Assembly: GCA_039881145.1 (NCBI GenBank)
Contig: JAYKKI010000038.1
Span: forward strand, 5,444,501 to 5,508,500
DNA: 64,000 nt
Direction of reading: 5' to 3'
Source of the DNA: Druceiella hillmani
Taxonomy: Eukaryota; Arthropoda; Insecta; Lepidoptera; Hepialidae
A program made the position numbers and the translations under genes. Positions 53,301 through 64,000 of the stretch are shown here, piece by piece (the first letter of the stretch is position 1; every line of letters starts with the position of its first letter). Under the pieces are notes generated by a model that saw nothing but the letters and a program-made list of their open reading frames with translations, had not been told where the DNA came from and did no database searches.

Positions 53301-56300
53301 ACACCAACTTATACTTTCGGGTTCGCCGTTCTACAACTTTGACCTTCTTTTAAGATCATAAAGTGAACTCGTAAAATCATAAAGTGATCAGGGAGCCTCT
53401 CACGTTGAAGCTCACCTCTATGTTCTACATATGCTCTGTACAATCTCGCTTTTTCAGAGTTCTTTCTTCTCACATAACCCATAATAGTAATTCATTTCTA
53501 CATAGTCTCTGGGTAAAAAAATCATGATGACGTATTCGCTCTGGGAAAAAAGTGACAATTTTCTGGTTCAATTAAAAATATAGAAATGTTAAGCAGTTCA
53601 ATAATTTGTTAATCTTACAAAGATGTTCGATTTATGTAATAATACTAAGACAAGCAGTTTTACACTTCCAAGTCTGGGAAAAAACTGAAAAATCATTCAA
53701 GAAAGAAACCATAAACGTGTGTAACTTAACCAAAAGCGCAAGAGTAGGCAGGCGAGTGAATAACAATTTCAGCTAGTTTGGCTGGCACAAGTAGTAATAC
53801 TCGAAAATGAGGTTACAATTATGTCATTTTGTTACTCTTTATTATGAATACGGTTCAAACTTGATTATATTCTTCCTCAATTTGTACTTCCTACACATTC
53901 AGTCCATTTTTAGGGTAACTCCTTAAAGGTACCAGTATCAAATTCCTTGTACAAAAAACTAAGGAATTACGGTTTTTAAAGTACGTTATGAAAAAAAGCT
54001 ATGTAAACTTTTTTTTTTAATTATGTCAAAAATGAAGTTTAACATCTTGTGTTTCCAATATCTTGTTTATATGTAAGTAAATATTTTTATCCCAGTTAGG
54101 CCAATTAAACAACTAGTTAATAAAGACAATTTATTTTCTATCACAATTACTCATGTCACAAAGAATTTTGTCTTCAATCTATGAGTTTGGCCTAAAATAC
54201 ATAAAAAATTGATAACTCTGAAACTACAAAAAAATCTATCAACATAAATAGGGGTATCTCGGATAGGCTTTGATATTTTCTATCTCTGTGCTTCCGCTTG
54301 ACACTGTTTTTTGGATCACTTATATACAAATATAAGTAAACAAATTATTAGTAGTACCCAATGACTGGCTCAACATGACATCTCCAGAACTATTAAGATA
54401 CAAACTTGAAATTTAGCACATATGTTACTCTTAGCTTTTAGGTGCTCGCTAAGAAAGGATTTTTATGAAATTCATCCCCTATAGGTATGAAAATAAGGGG
54501 TGCGGTTGTATGAGAATTTTGAAATAATTCAAGTTGGAGACATGAAAATTTATTTTTAGACTCCTATATACTAATAAAGAAATATCTATTTCAGTGTTTT
54601 TGAAAAATCGGTAAGTGTAAAAATTATAATTAATAAAGTGAACAAAACTAGGTAGTCACGGTCCCCTTTTGCCTGGAGAAAACCCGCACAGGCAGCTAGT
54701 AAATATATATGTTATGGAAAAATTTCACACCGTATACAGAGCCCGTATTGCCAAGGCGGACTTGACTTTGCACAAGTCAAGTTGCATAAAGCCACTAAGC
54801 AGTAATAATCTATAGACTTTGCCAGTTTATAATGGGCAGTACTAATACAACTGAACTTGCAATTTATAACGTTTAATTCTTTCATTTAATATCAAACTTA
54901 GCAAAACTTCAAGTGAGCATTCTCATGTGTTTATTATTTCTCACTCTTGCAATCGCGAAAATTATCATTGATTCCTCGTGGCTATTATATACTTTATTGT
55001 TTGTTGTCAAGTATTGTTGATCCTTCGTAATAATAAATGAAAATTAATTATTATGCAAATGCCAAAAAATTAAAAAGTTAATTCTAAAAAGTTAGCTTAT
55101 GATATCCTAATAACTAAAATAGAAGAAGCGAAGTCAAAATCCGAAGACTTACATTGTTTATAGATGAAAATAAAAAGTATGTTTACTGATTGTGGGGCGG
55201 AAAAAAAACTTATTCATAATTTGTAAAAGAATCAAAAAGAAATGAAGCATCTTGTATACCTTGACCAATAGTTTGATATCATTCACGATATATACTCGAC
55301 TTCAGGACATGGTGGCAAACACAAATTGAAAACTAATAAAATGCAAAAAAGTGGATGAAATTAAGGTGACGTGTGACGTTTGTCAAAAGGGAGAAATTGA
55401 TCACTGTGCAAAATGTAACATATCTATCCACATACCACGTGGAAAAAGAAAAAATCCTTCTGCATAACCCTTGTATGGGATAACAAGATTTCAATTAAAG
55501 ATAGAGCAATAAAGAGTAATCAAGAAAAGCAAAAAAAAAAAAGTTGCATCTTAATGAAAAATGCTACCAAAATGGAAAACTCGTAACGATTCCACTACCA
55601 AGTATCAACTGTAATAAAGGTGATGCTAGAAATGACAGGTTTTACAAGAATTGTACCAAAAGTGGCATTAATTTGATAACTTGCAATGAAATCTTTGTCA
55701 TAGTCAAAGTTGTCCAGACTGTGAGACGTCTCCACGTAACATCAATTACCTTTCTAGTCTCATAGCTTTGCTAAGTGTAACTGTAAAAACATGTGTGAAA
55801 AAGAGGCATATTGTGTTATAATTCAATACCATATCAAATAAATAAATTGAGCGCTATCTACAATAAGAATAGAAGAAAGAAAATAGATATAAATAATAAT
55901 TTGATTCCTATTGGTTGACTAAAATCGCTTATTTAAGTTTTAGGCAATATAGTGGCAATACTATTTTATTTTGAGCAATTCGATTAAAATTTTTAAAACT
56001 TTACTTCTTCATGAAAATTTACAATGTTTTTTTTATTACTTTTATACACTTAAGTGTTTTCTAGTACCTTTAAAAATATGAATTATTATTATTAAAGCAA
56101 AATTCGGCAAGCACATGAAGTTCAACACTAAAGAATATTTTTATTTTGTAACTGATTATTTAATTATTAATTTATTTCTTAATGGGAAAAGATGCAGTTT
56201 TGTTTATGCTAAAAATGTTTTATTAAAATTTGATTATTTTGTGTATACCTTCACCATAAGGTTTCGGCTGATAAATTTTATGATTATATTTCGTGAGTTG

Positions 56301-59300
56301 ATGGTTCTTTACGGTTCAGCTTAATATGTGAAGATTACAACCACTCAACAACTTTTTGTTTCAAATAATTCATATTAAGCATAAAAAATTGTTTATTCCT
56401 CTTCACATAGGCGAGGGCCATAGACCCGCTCAGGATTATTTTCAAGCACACAAGGAACTACGTGTGTCTTCTTAAACATTACAACGATTGTTTTGGATTT
56501 AGTCCATATACAGTTTGGAAAGTCAACAATACCCACTTAAATTTGGGCAAAGTTTACAAATAAATGAAAGAATTCAACTTCCACTACCATTAAGTACAGT
56601 AGTATTAACACTCTCTATTATCCATCAGGCAAAGTCCGCTAACAATCAGTCTTTATGGACTCTGCCCCATAAGCTCTGCATAAAATCGACACTGCACGGG
56701 TAGTCCTGACTCCGCACACCCTGCAAAATTTGCCTGTAACATATATATTACTCACAAATATTGTTAACTGCCAATCATCACTTTAGTAGTATGTATATAA
56801 AAACTTTAAATAATACTATATCACCTATACAATGTTACAAAATCATGGATGCTTTCTAAATTTTATGTCACATGATAACAGTACACCGCACACTGACAGT
56901 AACTTTAGAAAACTATAAACGCTAAAAATAAATTTGGTATTATGTGCTATCCATACTTCTGCTGTATTGCTTCCATAACAGTACTTATTATTAAAAACCT
57001 TTGTGCCACTGCACAGAAATTAATGGATTTTCGGAATAAAACTACATAAACCTATTATTATTAGTGTAAGAGATAAAATTTTGATATCGAATTATATTTT
57101 ATTTAAGTCAATCACAAAGTGGAGAAAAATGTATATGTATTTACATACACTTTTCTTTCAATAGCTAAGACTGTTTCAGAATAAATAAATATCAACTAAA
57201 AAAAGATTGTCAAGAAATAATCTAAAAAAAACATATTTTACATTTATACTTTGATATTGGGATAATTTTTCTTTAAATATTTTTTTTTCAATTTGTGACT
57301 GACGTCATTAATTTTATTTGCTTTCTGCGAAACCAGTTTAAACTACACTCAATTTCCTTGCATCTAATATCGATAATGTATTATACCATGAGTGAACATC
57401 CTACATTATCAATCAGGGAATAGTCTTTGTTGACGATGGATCTGTATTAATTTTCGCTCCGTGTGCTCCATCTCTTTTTTGCCAACATCTTTTTAGTTAT
57501 TTCCAAATACTAAATTTGTTTAATATAATGATAATCTCTTTTCTTATAATAAAAGAGAGTAACCAAAGAAATGTTGAATCTAGGTGTTACGAGAATAAAA
57601 ATGACACTCATATTGAGAAAATGAAGAAGAAAAGCCGCTTTCGCCGGAATATAAGTAAAAATCGGTAATGGAAAAAATTGGAAAATTACAAAATAATTGA
57701 GGAACGCTCGGGTCAAAAGGAATCCAAGAAGCCGAAAAAATCCAGGGCCGAGCAAATGTGAAAATGAAAAAAGATGGAAGCGAGAAAGAAACTGAAAAAA
57801 GACACAAAGTGATTATGTAGCTGGCCCCTTGGGCATACTAAAGGTCATTGGTTCGTGAAAACATCTGATTCAAATCATAACGAAACACTTATTATGATTT
57901 TATCCACATGTTTTCACAAAAAATCTATGGAGTGGACCTAAACTTTGCCTTTCAGTATTTTTTTTAAACCCTCTAAGCTATTGGTGCATATTTAAAAAGC
58001 CCTTACTAAGATTTTTTGTAATTCATATTATTAAGTTATTTGGAAAACAATTTTATTTTTTTTTTGTGAAAAACCTATTTTTTTATAATATACAAATATT
58101 TTATTTAATTATCCATTGACCATTTTTTTTATCAGAAGGTATTGGCAAAAAAATTCTGATCTTTGCTTACAAAAATCTGTACCACTACTCCCATTTTCAC
58201 CAGTTTCTGTTTTATCTACAGTTATATTTAATTGTAAAATTGCATTCTATAGACAGAATCTTAATAACTCCACACGCAAGCAAGTTGTGATGTAACATAT
58301 TCCATAAGAGGGGTATGGAATATCGTTCCACAAACACTGCCCTATGAATACTGCCCTATAAAAATGTACTATTATTAATTAGCTAACTCTACTCTATTCA
58401 CAAGCATCGCAATGCCAAATAACTCTCCGAATACAACATTTTAAGTTCTGAACAAATAATTATACAAGAGCAAAATTATTTTTGAAATATTTTACTGTAT
58501 TTATGACCTAGGAAATATGGAACTAGAAGTAATATCGGTGATATTATTATGTTTTTATCTGCTGACTGAAATTGACCTGTATTACATATAACAGTATAAT
58601 CTATGGCAATAGATAAGAAGTTCATTGCCACAGATTTACTTACTTGGCCTTCTTTAATATATAATACTATATTTACTTCATTCTATAACTTTGTCTGTGT
58701 ATATTACAGAATACATCAAAATGAAATAGCTGATTTCATTTTGAATCAAGTTCTATATCTTCAACCATATATACTGTTACAATTTTACGAATTCATTTCT
58801 AATTATGAGCAGGATTTTAGCACCACTATTCGTAAATAATTTTTTCAGTTAATTGATTCAAAAAATTGACCAAAAAACTATAACAGTGTGATCATTTTTG
58901 TATCATTCCATACTGCCCATTAGTTCAGAAATTACAAAAATAACCACAATTTGTTTTATATATTAATTTCTAGATCTATGTATTTTTAATTATCACTTAT
59001 GTTAATTCTAGAAGTATCACAGAGGGGAATTTATTTTATTTTATATTTTATTGCAAAATAAATAATAATAAACCAAAATAATGTAAAATTAATATACTAC
59101 ATGCTTACTGTTCTAAATTATAACTCATAGACTTCAGACCTTTGCAAATTCAACCACATGAAAAAATTTACCTGGCGACAACTAAACAACCCTTGTTAAA
59201 TCCTTAATTCAAAGTAAAAAAGATAATGACAAGTTTATAAAATTTTAGTAGAAAAATCACAAAGTTAATTAATGCTTTCTTATTATTGGGGCAGTGAACA

Positions 59301-62300
59301 GTAAGGCATTCCAGTGAAAGAAAAACATAAAAAACTCACTATTGAATTAAAAAATTTACTTTTCAATTTATAACTCTGTTGTTTCTTTCTAAATGATAAA
59401 ATCTAAGTTTTAAGATTAAATATTACTTACACTACAATCGATTTTGCAAAACACATAAAGAAAAATTTCGATAAACTCACTTGCGACGTTTCTTAGCGCT
59501 TGACTGCAAGGCATTTTCTTCATCGATATCTACGTCCTTTTCACAACTGCCTGCAGTTGGTTGAACAGGATCAGACTCTCTTCGCTTACTTTGCCTTTCT
59601 CTCACTTCTTGTTTCCTCTGCTCAGCTTTTTCCATTCGCTCAAATGCTTTCATTATAGCCTCCATTTTTCGCTCTTCCCTTGTCTGTTAAATATTTATTT
59701 GTAAGTGTAACTTTATTACATCCACAATTTAGTGCAATAAAACGTTTTTTTTAAACCATCTTAATGAATCGCAATTCAAATATTTTTTATACAATTAATT
59801 AAATACTTATAACTTTTCAAACTAATATAACATATATCTTGAACGCGCTTCCATAGGCACTATTAATTATATTATCAAGATGTTATTGCATGCATAGTTT
59901 AATAAATCGCCTACATATTAACTAAACTCAACCTAGCTTTCAATAGAGATGCAATGTATAATTTAAAAACAACTATCAGGGTATGTACTTGATAAATAGA
60001 TTAATATATATTGCAAATTATCTAAAGGGGGATATGATAGAATATTAATTTAAGCTATAATACTAATCATAAAAGCCTACCATTTTCTTTTTATCCTTGG
60101 TACTCAGTGCATTACTCATCTGTTTGTCCTGAGAGTCGTCAGTCTTGTCATCCATGGAATCATGAATAAAAGAATTAGATACAATGCTGGTGCGGCTGGT
60201 CCTAGTGGATACAATGGACGCTGCCTTCACAGTTACCGGCTGTGAAACTACTACTTGGCAATTCTTCTCCTCTTCTTTTGGTAAAATAAAACCAAATTCA
60301 CTTTTAATAGGTTCAAGTGGTAAAGTTGGTTTCTCTATATATTCATCTTTTGGTACATCTTCTTCTGGTGCTTTTTCATTACTAGTAAACAAAGTGGCTG
60401 ACTTTACAACTTCTAGTATTGGCTTTTCTTCATCCTTCACAATACTGTAATTCTCTATTAATTTAGGCATTGATAATTCATGCTCCTCAATAGGTTCTAC
60501 TTTCATTTTAGTATCATCACCGCTTGCTGTATCTGCATCACCATCAACAGTATCAGTAGTGTCTTCTTCCTTTGGAACAATTGCTTCATTCTTTACTTCT
60601 AGTATTGGTGAGTAATTTATGTATTCAGCATATTTAACAGGAGATATAACACTATTCTCCAACTTTATGGGTGATTTCTTTTCCTGTTTTATAAACAGCG
60701 GTCTTGTGTTTTGCTCTTTAGGTGTTATAGGTGCAACAACTTGTCCAGTGGGTGAGGCCGGAGAAGAAGAACTAGACCTTCTATTGCGTGTTCGTTTTTC
60801 TCGAGCAAAATCAGAACGTTGCGCCTTGCGTAAAGCCAAATTTGACATGCCATTCATATTACAATGCTTTGGATTACCACAAGCACAGGGCTGCTTGCTT
60901 GTCGTTGTATCATGACCAATCGTGATTTCCGTGTTAGATTGAATTGCAGATATTGTGATTATATAAACATGCAGCACTCCTTTCACTATAGAGTGTTGTA
61001 GCTCAGCGTTTGGCTTGCATGAACGTCTCACAAAACGAGCTTCATTCCCATAAGTTCGAGTATCAATGCAAATTTGTGTATTATCCTTAGGGAGTCGATA
61101 AAAGAACAAAAATGGTCCCGGTTTCTGGCTCCCAGCACGACTAGACAATTGTGGTTGTGGTCTATGCTGATTGGCCAACATGTATTTACCTCTCAACTCG
61201 ATTACGGGCATACTCTCCTTCAAGTCTTTAGTAGCAATAAGAATCTTGCCTCCAGCATGGGGAACAGTTGTACAATAATGTGCATTGATCGCAGAAGCAA
61301 TATTTGGCATACTACCCAGCTTGCTACTATATCTCACAACTTTAGCTCGCAACTCTGGACTGTAATGGTTAGTCATTGCTGACTCATAAGAATCATTTAA
61401 ACAGTGATTCTGATTGACGTTGGCTACTTGGTTATACTTACTTGTTCGATTCATAATGAAATCCTTTTTTCGTTTCACCCTCTTCTCTGGTATTTTTCGT
61501 TTTGTTCCTTTCCTTGCTATGTCAGTTCTACGAGGTCTTTTTGGACCACGCTTACTGACAATAGGTGGAGTAGTTTGGACAGGTAAAGATGGGGCTTGAT
61601 TAAACTGAGGCATCTTGGGCCCACTAGTATTGCTGTATGTTGTTACAGTCAAAAGCCGCCTCCGCCGAGGGCCAAGAGTATGTGGCACATCGTCAGATGA
61701 ATCGCTATCAGTAGGGACAAGCGCACTTAGCTCCTCTCGCTTCCTCAATTGAATCATTCTAGCTCTCCTTCGGTCTATCGGTCGGGGTTGGCAGCGATCA
61801 CACATGTAAGTATCTGGGATGTTCTGTCTATCGATACCCATGCAATCGACATGCTGCCATTCACTGCAGCGGTCACAGCAAATCATATAGCCGTCATCAT
61901 GCGTAAATTCACAAACACACCTTGTCTTGCCTTCCTCTTCCCCTTCAGGTGCTGTCTCTGTATCACTCCCATCTCGTGGAGGATCATTGCCATCCACTGA
62001 TGAAATTACAGAACCAGCATCATCATCATCTGGTCGTGACACTGGTTGCGGTTTGTAAAGCATGGTGTTTTGATTTGTGGTATTTATGGATATAGAAGGA
62101 GCGGATGTTGGGGAAGATCGTATTGAATTGTCTGGAATCTGTCCAGATGCCAATGTGGGGGAAGAAAGAGCCATACCCGATGCCAAACTGGCAACTGTTG
62201 AAACAGGAGAGGATGTAAGTGTTGTCGAACCTGTCACTGTACTGGCTGTGGAAATAGTCGGCATACTCTGAGCACAAACTGCATATGTGTGATCTAACAT

Positions 62301-64000
62301 AACCAATGCTAAATCATGGTAGGGATATCTGAGCAACTCATCGTTTATGTTCGGCCGTTCTTCCATTCCAATTATATCATCTGCAGTAAGGAGCGTTGAA
62401 GGATCACCACTGAAAAGATAGAAATAAAATTATCATTATAAATAATTGTTTTCTACACACATTCTTATAAATATTATAAAAAACTTTTACTATCATAATT
62501 AATTAATTCCAAATACTTACTGCATTTGTCTCTTTTGGTCTTGAATAAATTCTAGAGGACTATTCTCTGCTTCGTAAATAGTGCTACATTTGGGACTTGT
62601 GTCTTGATGCGCAATGACAGAACCTGCCTGTAATACCAGTTTGGGTTGAGAGAGTGATTGCAATATTTGAGCTGTTAAATGTTGATTGGCAGATATCTGT
62701 GTCACACTTCCCAATTGATTATTATTTGTAGTAATATAATTTTGTACATATCTTTGAACTTGTTGGTTGGGCTGAGCTTTCAAATGAGTCGTAGTTTGAG
62801 GGTTGGCATTTGGTATAATAACCTGAGATGAATGTAAAACGAGCCTCTGTTGTTCATTCTTTGTTGATGCCAGCTTTTGTAAACTTACGACACCATGTAA
62901 ACCCTTATGCTGCATGGGACTTAATTTCTGAGATGTTACTGTCTTTCCACCAGTACTATCCACTGGGCTAAACGTTTTGGTAACATTAGTATTAGTATGC
63001 GTGATAGCCCAACTTTTCACTTCATTTTTATTTGGCGACTGTAAATTTGTAGTCTGCTGAATTATTTTAATAGGCTTAGAATTTTGTTGTTGACTTTTTT
63101 GAGAATTAACTGTAGTTGAACTCTGGGATACAGCAGACTTTACCACATTTTTTCCACTTGAAAATGAATTTACATTTTTCCTACTACTATGAACAGACAG
63201 CTTTGGTCCGGGTACCATTCTTGAAAATATATGACATTGACCAGCAACATTTGAAAATGAATTTGAAGAATTATTAGCTCCGTTATTAACTTTATTCATA
63301 GATCTGTTCAGATGAGAAGCCTTTTGGAAATTACTAGTATAGGCAACAGATGTTTTACCTTGCACCTGGTTAACCACAGGGAGGACTGTTGAATTACTTA
63401 TAAGGGACTGTGTCTTTCCCGCCTTATTATTAAGAATAGAATTAGTGGCACCATGTTTATGTGGAATACTAGTAACACTTGCACTTAATTTGTACAAATG
63501 GCTTTGCGTGCCATACAGAGTTGATTCCACTGAATCTTTGACATTTGATGAATCATATTGTGCTATCGATGTTATATTACTAGACTTAGGTATAGAAATA
63601 TTGCTTAAAATTTGAACTTTTGAAGTTTTAGTTCTACTTGCATTGGTATCTGCGACAATGTTAGATCTTTTTACACTGACATTTTGGTTACTGATACTGT
63701 GGGGAATGTAGTTTTCTGTTGCACTGGTTATAATGATTTGTGAAACACCAGTTTGTGATCTATCTCCACTTATAGTTTTACCATCGAGGGCATTGGCTGA
63801 ACTGGTTGCTAATATAGTTGGTAACCATAGTGTTTGATTGGTAGAAACATCTTGAGAAACATTTTGAATTGTAGCTATATTACCAAGTCCTGTTTCAACA
63901 TTTAAAGTAAAATTTTGTGGAAGTTTCGTAATATTCTGTACAATAGCTGAATCCATAGACGAAGACATTAACACTTTGCTTTGGTTGGTAATAAACTCAT
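41269..64000 (-). CDS. upSET: upSET / KMT2E (MLL5) / SETD5 orthologue, PHD-SET chromatin protein (5' partial)
   Basis: I assembled ten coding exons: 64000-62521, 62409-60081, 59683-59481, 50448-50232, 48432-47658, 46477-46389, 45224-43752, 43541-43253, 42675-42550 and 41381-41269. Every junction is GT..AG and phases agree throughout, giving 2363 residues then TAG. Residues below are numbered from the first full codon in the window. The PHD finger is at about 655-702 ([16 protein letters not shown]) and the SET domain at about 877-1007 ([22 protein letters not shown]). Right after the SET exon comes [19 protein letters not shown], a signature of the KMT2E/SETD5/upSET family. Known family members are nuclear proteins; the PHD of KMT2E reads H3K4me3, and Drosophila UpSET works with Rpd3/Sin3 histone deacetylase to limit open chromatin around promoters. 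The SET domain lacks the usual NHS and the tyrosine of GEELxxDY, so a non-catalytic role is inferred. The frame stays open to the edge, so the true start is outside. Family assignment is secure; orthology to a particular paralogue is inferred. Confidence 0.95.
41382..43252 (-). other. upSET introns 8 and 9
   Basis: Intron 9 (41382-42549) and intron 8 (42676-43252) are AT-rich with no element recognised. Intron 7 (43542-43751) is only 210 bp. Confidence 0.8.
42550..42675 (-). CDS. upSET: upSET exon 9: [14 protein letters not shown] helix
   Basis: The acceptor is TTCTGTACCAG. The exon encodes [20 protein letters not shown], then [20 protein letters not shown]. Phase is 1 in and 1 out. The donor GTTATA is weak but is the only GT that keeps the frame into exon 10. 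Confidence 0.85.
43253..43541 (-). CDS. upSET: upSET exon 8: [11 protein letters not shown] block
   Basis: The acceptor is TTTTCAAATCAG. The junction with exon 7 reads [14 protein letters not shown], matching the short EYRKR motif of KMT2E/SETD5 C-terminal regions. A Ser-rich segment follows, then [14 protein letters not shown]. It ends at donor GTAAGG, phase 1. Confidence 0.88.
43752..45224 (-). CDS. upSET: upSET exon 7: long acidic/disordered C-terminal exon
   Basis: The exon has 491 codons, from [17 protein letters not shown] to KPKPMRRK, with donor GTAAGTTAG in phase 0. It is rich in Asp, Glu, Ser and Asn, with no domain I recognise. The acceptor is TAGCAG (45226-45221), a tandem NAGNAG site, so transcripts may include or omit one glutamine; I chose the upstream AG. 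Confidence 0.9.
45842..46285. repeat. Intronic repeat, copy A (upSET intron 6)
   Basis: It aligns in direct orientation with about 47056-47440 in intron 5. Shared blocks include CTGTATATTTTTATTCC, ACATAAATTTGATATATACA, GAATAGTCTAGTGAAAAACT, AAGGCTATGTAATATTGAGG and AATTCAGACCAAAGTAAAAT. No coding content. Confidence 0.85.
46389..46477 (-). CDS. upSET: upSET exon 6 (89 bp): [12 protein letters not shown] block
   Basis: This small exon was recovered from acceptor TTATTCTTACAG and donor GTATGT. It encodes [20 protein letters not shown], then [10 protein letters not shown]. The basic motif suggests a nuclear localisation or docking segment. It enters in phase 1 and leaves in phase 0, so skipping it would shift the frame. 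Two diverged copies of a ~400-bp repeat flank it, one in each adjacent intron. Confidence 0.88.
47056..47440. repeat. Intronic repeat, copy B (upSET intron 5)
   Basis: This is the second diverged copy of the ~400-bp repeat, about 1.18 kb from copy A and on the other side of exon 6. Small indels separate the two copies. Confidence 0.85.
47658..48432 (-). CDS. upSET: upSET exon 5: C-terminal region with SIVNEWL block
   Basis: The acceptor is TTCTTGCACAG. The exon reads [16 protein letters not shown] and then [16 protein letters not shown], a short helical conserved block. Proline- and serine-rich low-complexity sequence follows. It ends [10 protein letters not shown] at donor GTGAGG, phase 1. 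The open frame runs on past the donor, but splicing to exon 6 restores the conserved [12 protein letters not shown]. Confidence 0.9.
49080..49620 (+). pseudogene. mariner-like transposase relic in upSET intron 4
   Basis: On the plus strand [20 protein letters not shown] (about 49128-49190) resembles the end of the mariner helix-turn-helix region (SGRP..T..ENI). [18 protein letters not shown] and FFSNI (about 49550-49625) resemble the segment around the third catalytic Asp (ENPPYSPDLAPCDFFLFP in the family). Here the expected SPD is SFM, so the catalytic residue is lost. Most of the catalytic domain is deleted. Confidence 0.55.
49625..49793. repeat. (TA)n/(CATATA)n microsatellite in upSET intron 4
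   Basis: TA dinucleotides with periodic C or G interruptions, directly after the mariner relic. All YIYI-type frames are artefacts. Confidence 0.95.
50232..50448 (-). CDS. upSET: upSET exon 4: basic/serine-rich linker
   Basis: The exon starts after TTGAAAACAG and is phase-matched to exon 3, so the junction reads [15 protein letters not shown]. It continues [19 protein letters not shown] and ends ..QVTDGITE before the weaker donor GTTAGT. It has 72 codons plus one base. The exon was found only by joining frames, because it has no usable start or stop of its own. Confidence 0.88.
51262..51620 (+). pseudogene. pogo/Tigger (jerky-like) DDE transposase relic in upSET intron 3
   Basis: In one frame [20 protein letters not shown], then [17 protein letters not shown]. 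After a frameshift [20 protein letters not shown], then [10 protein letters not shown]; finally, after an internal deletion, [15 protein letters not shown]. These are the NKKAWMT..LF..WF and PPNTTSLIQP blocks of jerky/Tigger DDE domains. The segment with the second aspartate is missing. It lies antisense to upSET. Confidence 0.7.
52160..54325 (-). mobile_element. mariner/IS630-like element with ~310-bp terminal inverted repeats
   Basis: 52178-52500 and 54000-54304 are inverted copies. Shared blocks include AGTGTCAAGC, TCAAAGCCTATC, TTTGTGACATGA and GGATAAAAA.ATTTACTT. Between them a minus-strand relic ends with [12 protein letters not shown] (about 52915-52880), the motif around the third catalytic residue of IS630/mariner transposases. 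Upstream fragments are unreadable. TATAAGT at both outer ends suggests TA insertion. Boundaries are approximate. Confidence 0.6.
54340..54700 (+). mobile_element. Helitron-like non-autonomous tail ending CTAGT
   Basis: It ends GGCAGCTAGT at 54700, preceded by a hairpin TGCCTG (54670-54675) / CAGGCA (54689-54694). A 3' hairpin followed by CTAGT or CTRR is the Helitron end signature, and the upstream text (AAACTTGAAATTTAGCACAT, GTATGAAAATAAGGGGTGCG) resembles repeats common in moths and butterflies. The 5' end was not identified. Confidence 0.5.
58716..58744. repeat. 12-bp perfect hairpin in upSET intron 3
   Basis: TCAAAATGAAAT and ATTTCATTTTGA flank AGCTG. It is shorter than the intergenic hairpins and could be chance in AT-rich DNA. 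Confidence 0.6.
59481..59683 (-). CDS. upSET: upSET exon 3: conserved [10 protein letters not shown] helix
   Basis: The acceptor is TTTAACAG and the donor GTGAGT; it enters in phase 0 and leaves in phase 2. It encodes [19 protein letters not shown], followed by a charged coiled-coil-like stretch and the basic end AKKRRK. The block is close to invariant between insect upSET and vertebrate KMT2E/SETD5, and it fixes the family identity independently of the PHD and SET. Confidence 0.93.
60081..62409 (-). CDS. upSET: upSET exon 2: PHD finger and SET domain
   Basis: The acceptor is TATCTTTTCAG. The frame joins exon 1 to [19 protein letters not shown]. The PHD finger occupies 61782-61925, with cysteines and histidine in C4HC3 order (CVC, ICCDRC, WQH..C, YMCDRC). 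A basic stretch rich in Lys/Arg follows (about 61440-61560), a likely nuclear localisation region. The SET domain is at about 60850-61262 and ends in a post-SET-like CACGNPKHC. Downstream is an acidic, disordered tail. The donor is GTAGGC after ..KKM, phase 0. Confidence 0.95.
62521..64000 (-). CDS. upSET: upSET exon 1 in window (5' incomplete): Ser/Asn/Thr/Gln-rich N-terminal region
   Basis: The frame is open from the window edge through [20 protein letters not shown] and onward for about 492 codons, so this exon or an upstream one holds the start. An in-frame ATG lies at 63966-63968, but upstream codons are also open and it cannot be called the start. Composition is low complexity (S, N, T, Q), with no recognisable domain, as in other insect upSET N-termini. 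It ends in ..QM|CA before GTAAGTATTT, a strong donor, in phase 2. Confidence 0.9.

Larger units (their letters stand above)
50449..59480 (-). other. upSET intron 3 (9.0 kb), rich in transposon remains
   Basis: The largest intron, between GTGAGT at 59480 and TTGAAAACAG at 50449. It holds a pogo/jerky-like relic, a mariner/IS630-like element with long inverted repeats and a Helitron-like tail. The remainder (54701-59480) is AT-rich; a frame with [15 protein letters not shown] near 55376 looks like a zinc-binding relic of unknown origin, and a 12-bp hairpin is at 58716-58744. Confidence 0.85.

Overview
This is a nuclear window from an insect genome. It is A+T-rich, contains long introns, and has no operon-like gene packing. 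Relics of piggyBac, hAT, pogo/Tigger, mariner/IS630, Copia, BEL/Pao, LINE and Helitron elements are recognisable. Two repeats point, with moderate confidence, to Lepidoptera: the CTAGT-ended Helitron-like tail at 54340-54700, and the element at 9195-10500 that begins AACCGGCTTCAAAAAAGGAG.

The only gene I can support is the upSET / KMT2E (MLL5) / SETD5 orthologue. It runs on the minus strand from beyond the right edge (64000) to a TAG stop at 41269-41271. Ten coding exons were assembled from splice sites with compatible phases and give 2363 codons before the stop. The true 5' end lies outside the window. The protein has a Ser/Thr/Asn-rich N-terminus, a PHD finger (61782-61925), a divergent SET domain (about 60850-61262) and a long, mostly disordered C-terminal tail with short conserved basic or helical blocks. 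Intron 3 is 9 kb and holds transposon debris. Two copies of a ~400-bp repeat flank the 89-bp exon 6.

Bases 1-41000 look intergenic: AT-rich DNA with decayed mobile elements. From left to right these are a Copia relic (6055-8310), a GGAGG-type repeat ending in a long inverted repeat (9195-10500), a diverged duplication (12129-12432), a TA microsatellite, a pogo/Tigger C-terminal relic (15600-15890), a piggyBac relic (16900-18130), two tandem arrays (102-bp and 62-bp units), a hAT relic (24663-26960), a TTACS pentamer array, a LINE endonuclease scrap, a second pogo-type relic (30239-30893), a BEL/Pao gag relic (32030-33300) and a 2.1-kb pogo-like element with TIRs and a TA target duplication (36805-38879).

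The most unusual pattern is a set of short, nearly perfect hairpins (14-30 bp arms, loops of 2-15 nt) scattered through the intergenic half. In one case, inside the Copia relic, the reading frame shows that one arm is a local inverted copy of the other. This suggests that template-switch inverted duplication recurs here. I did not find a clearly new multi-gene system.
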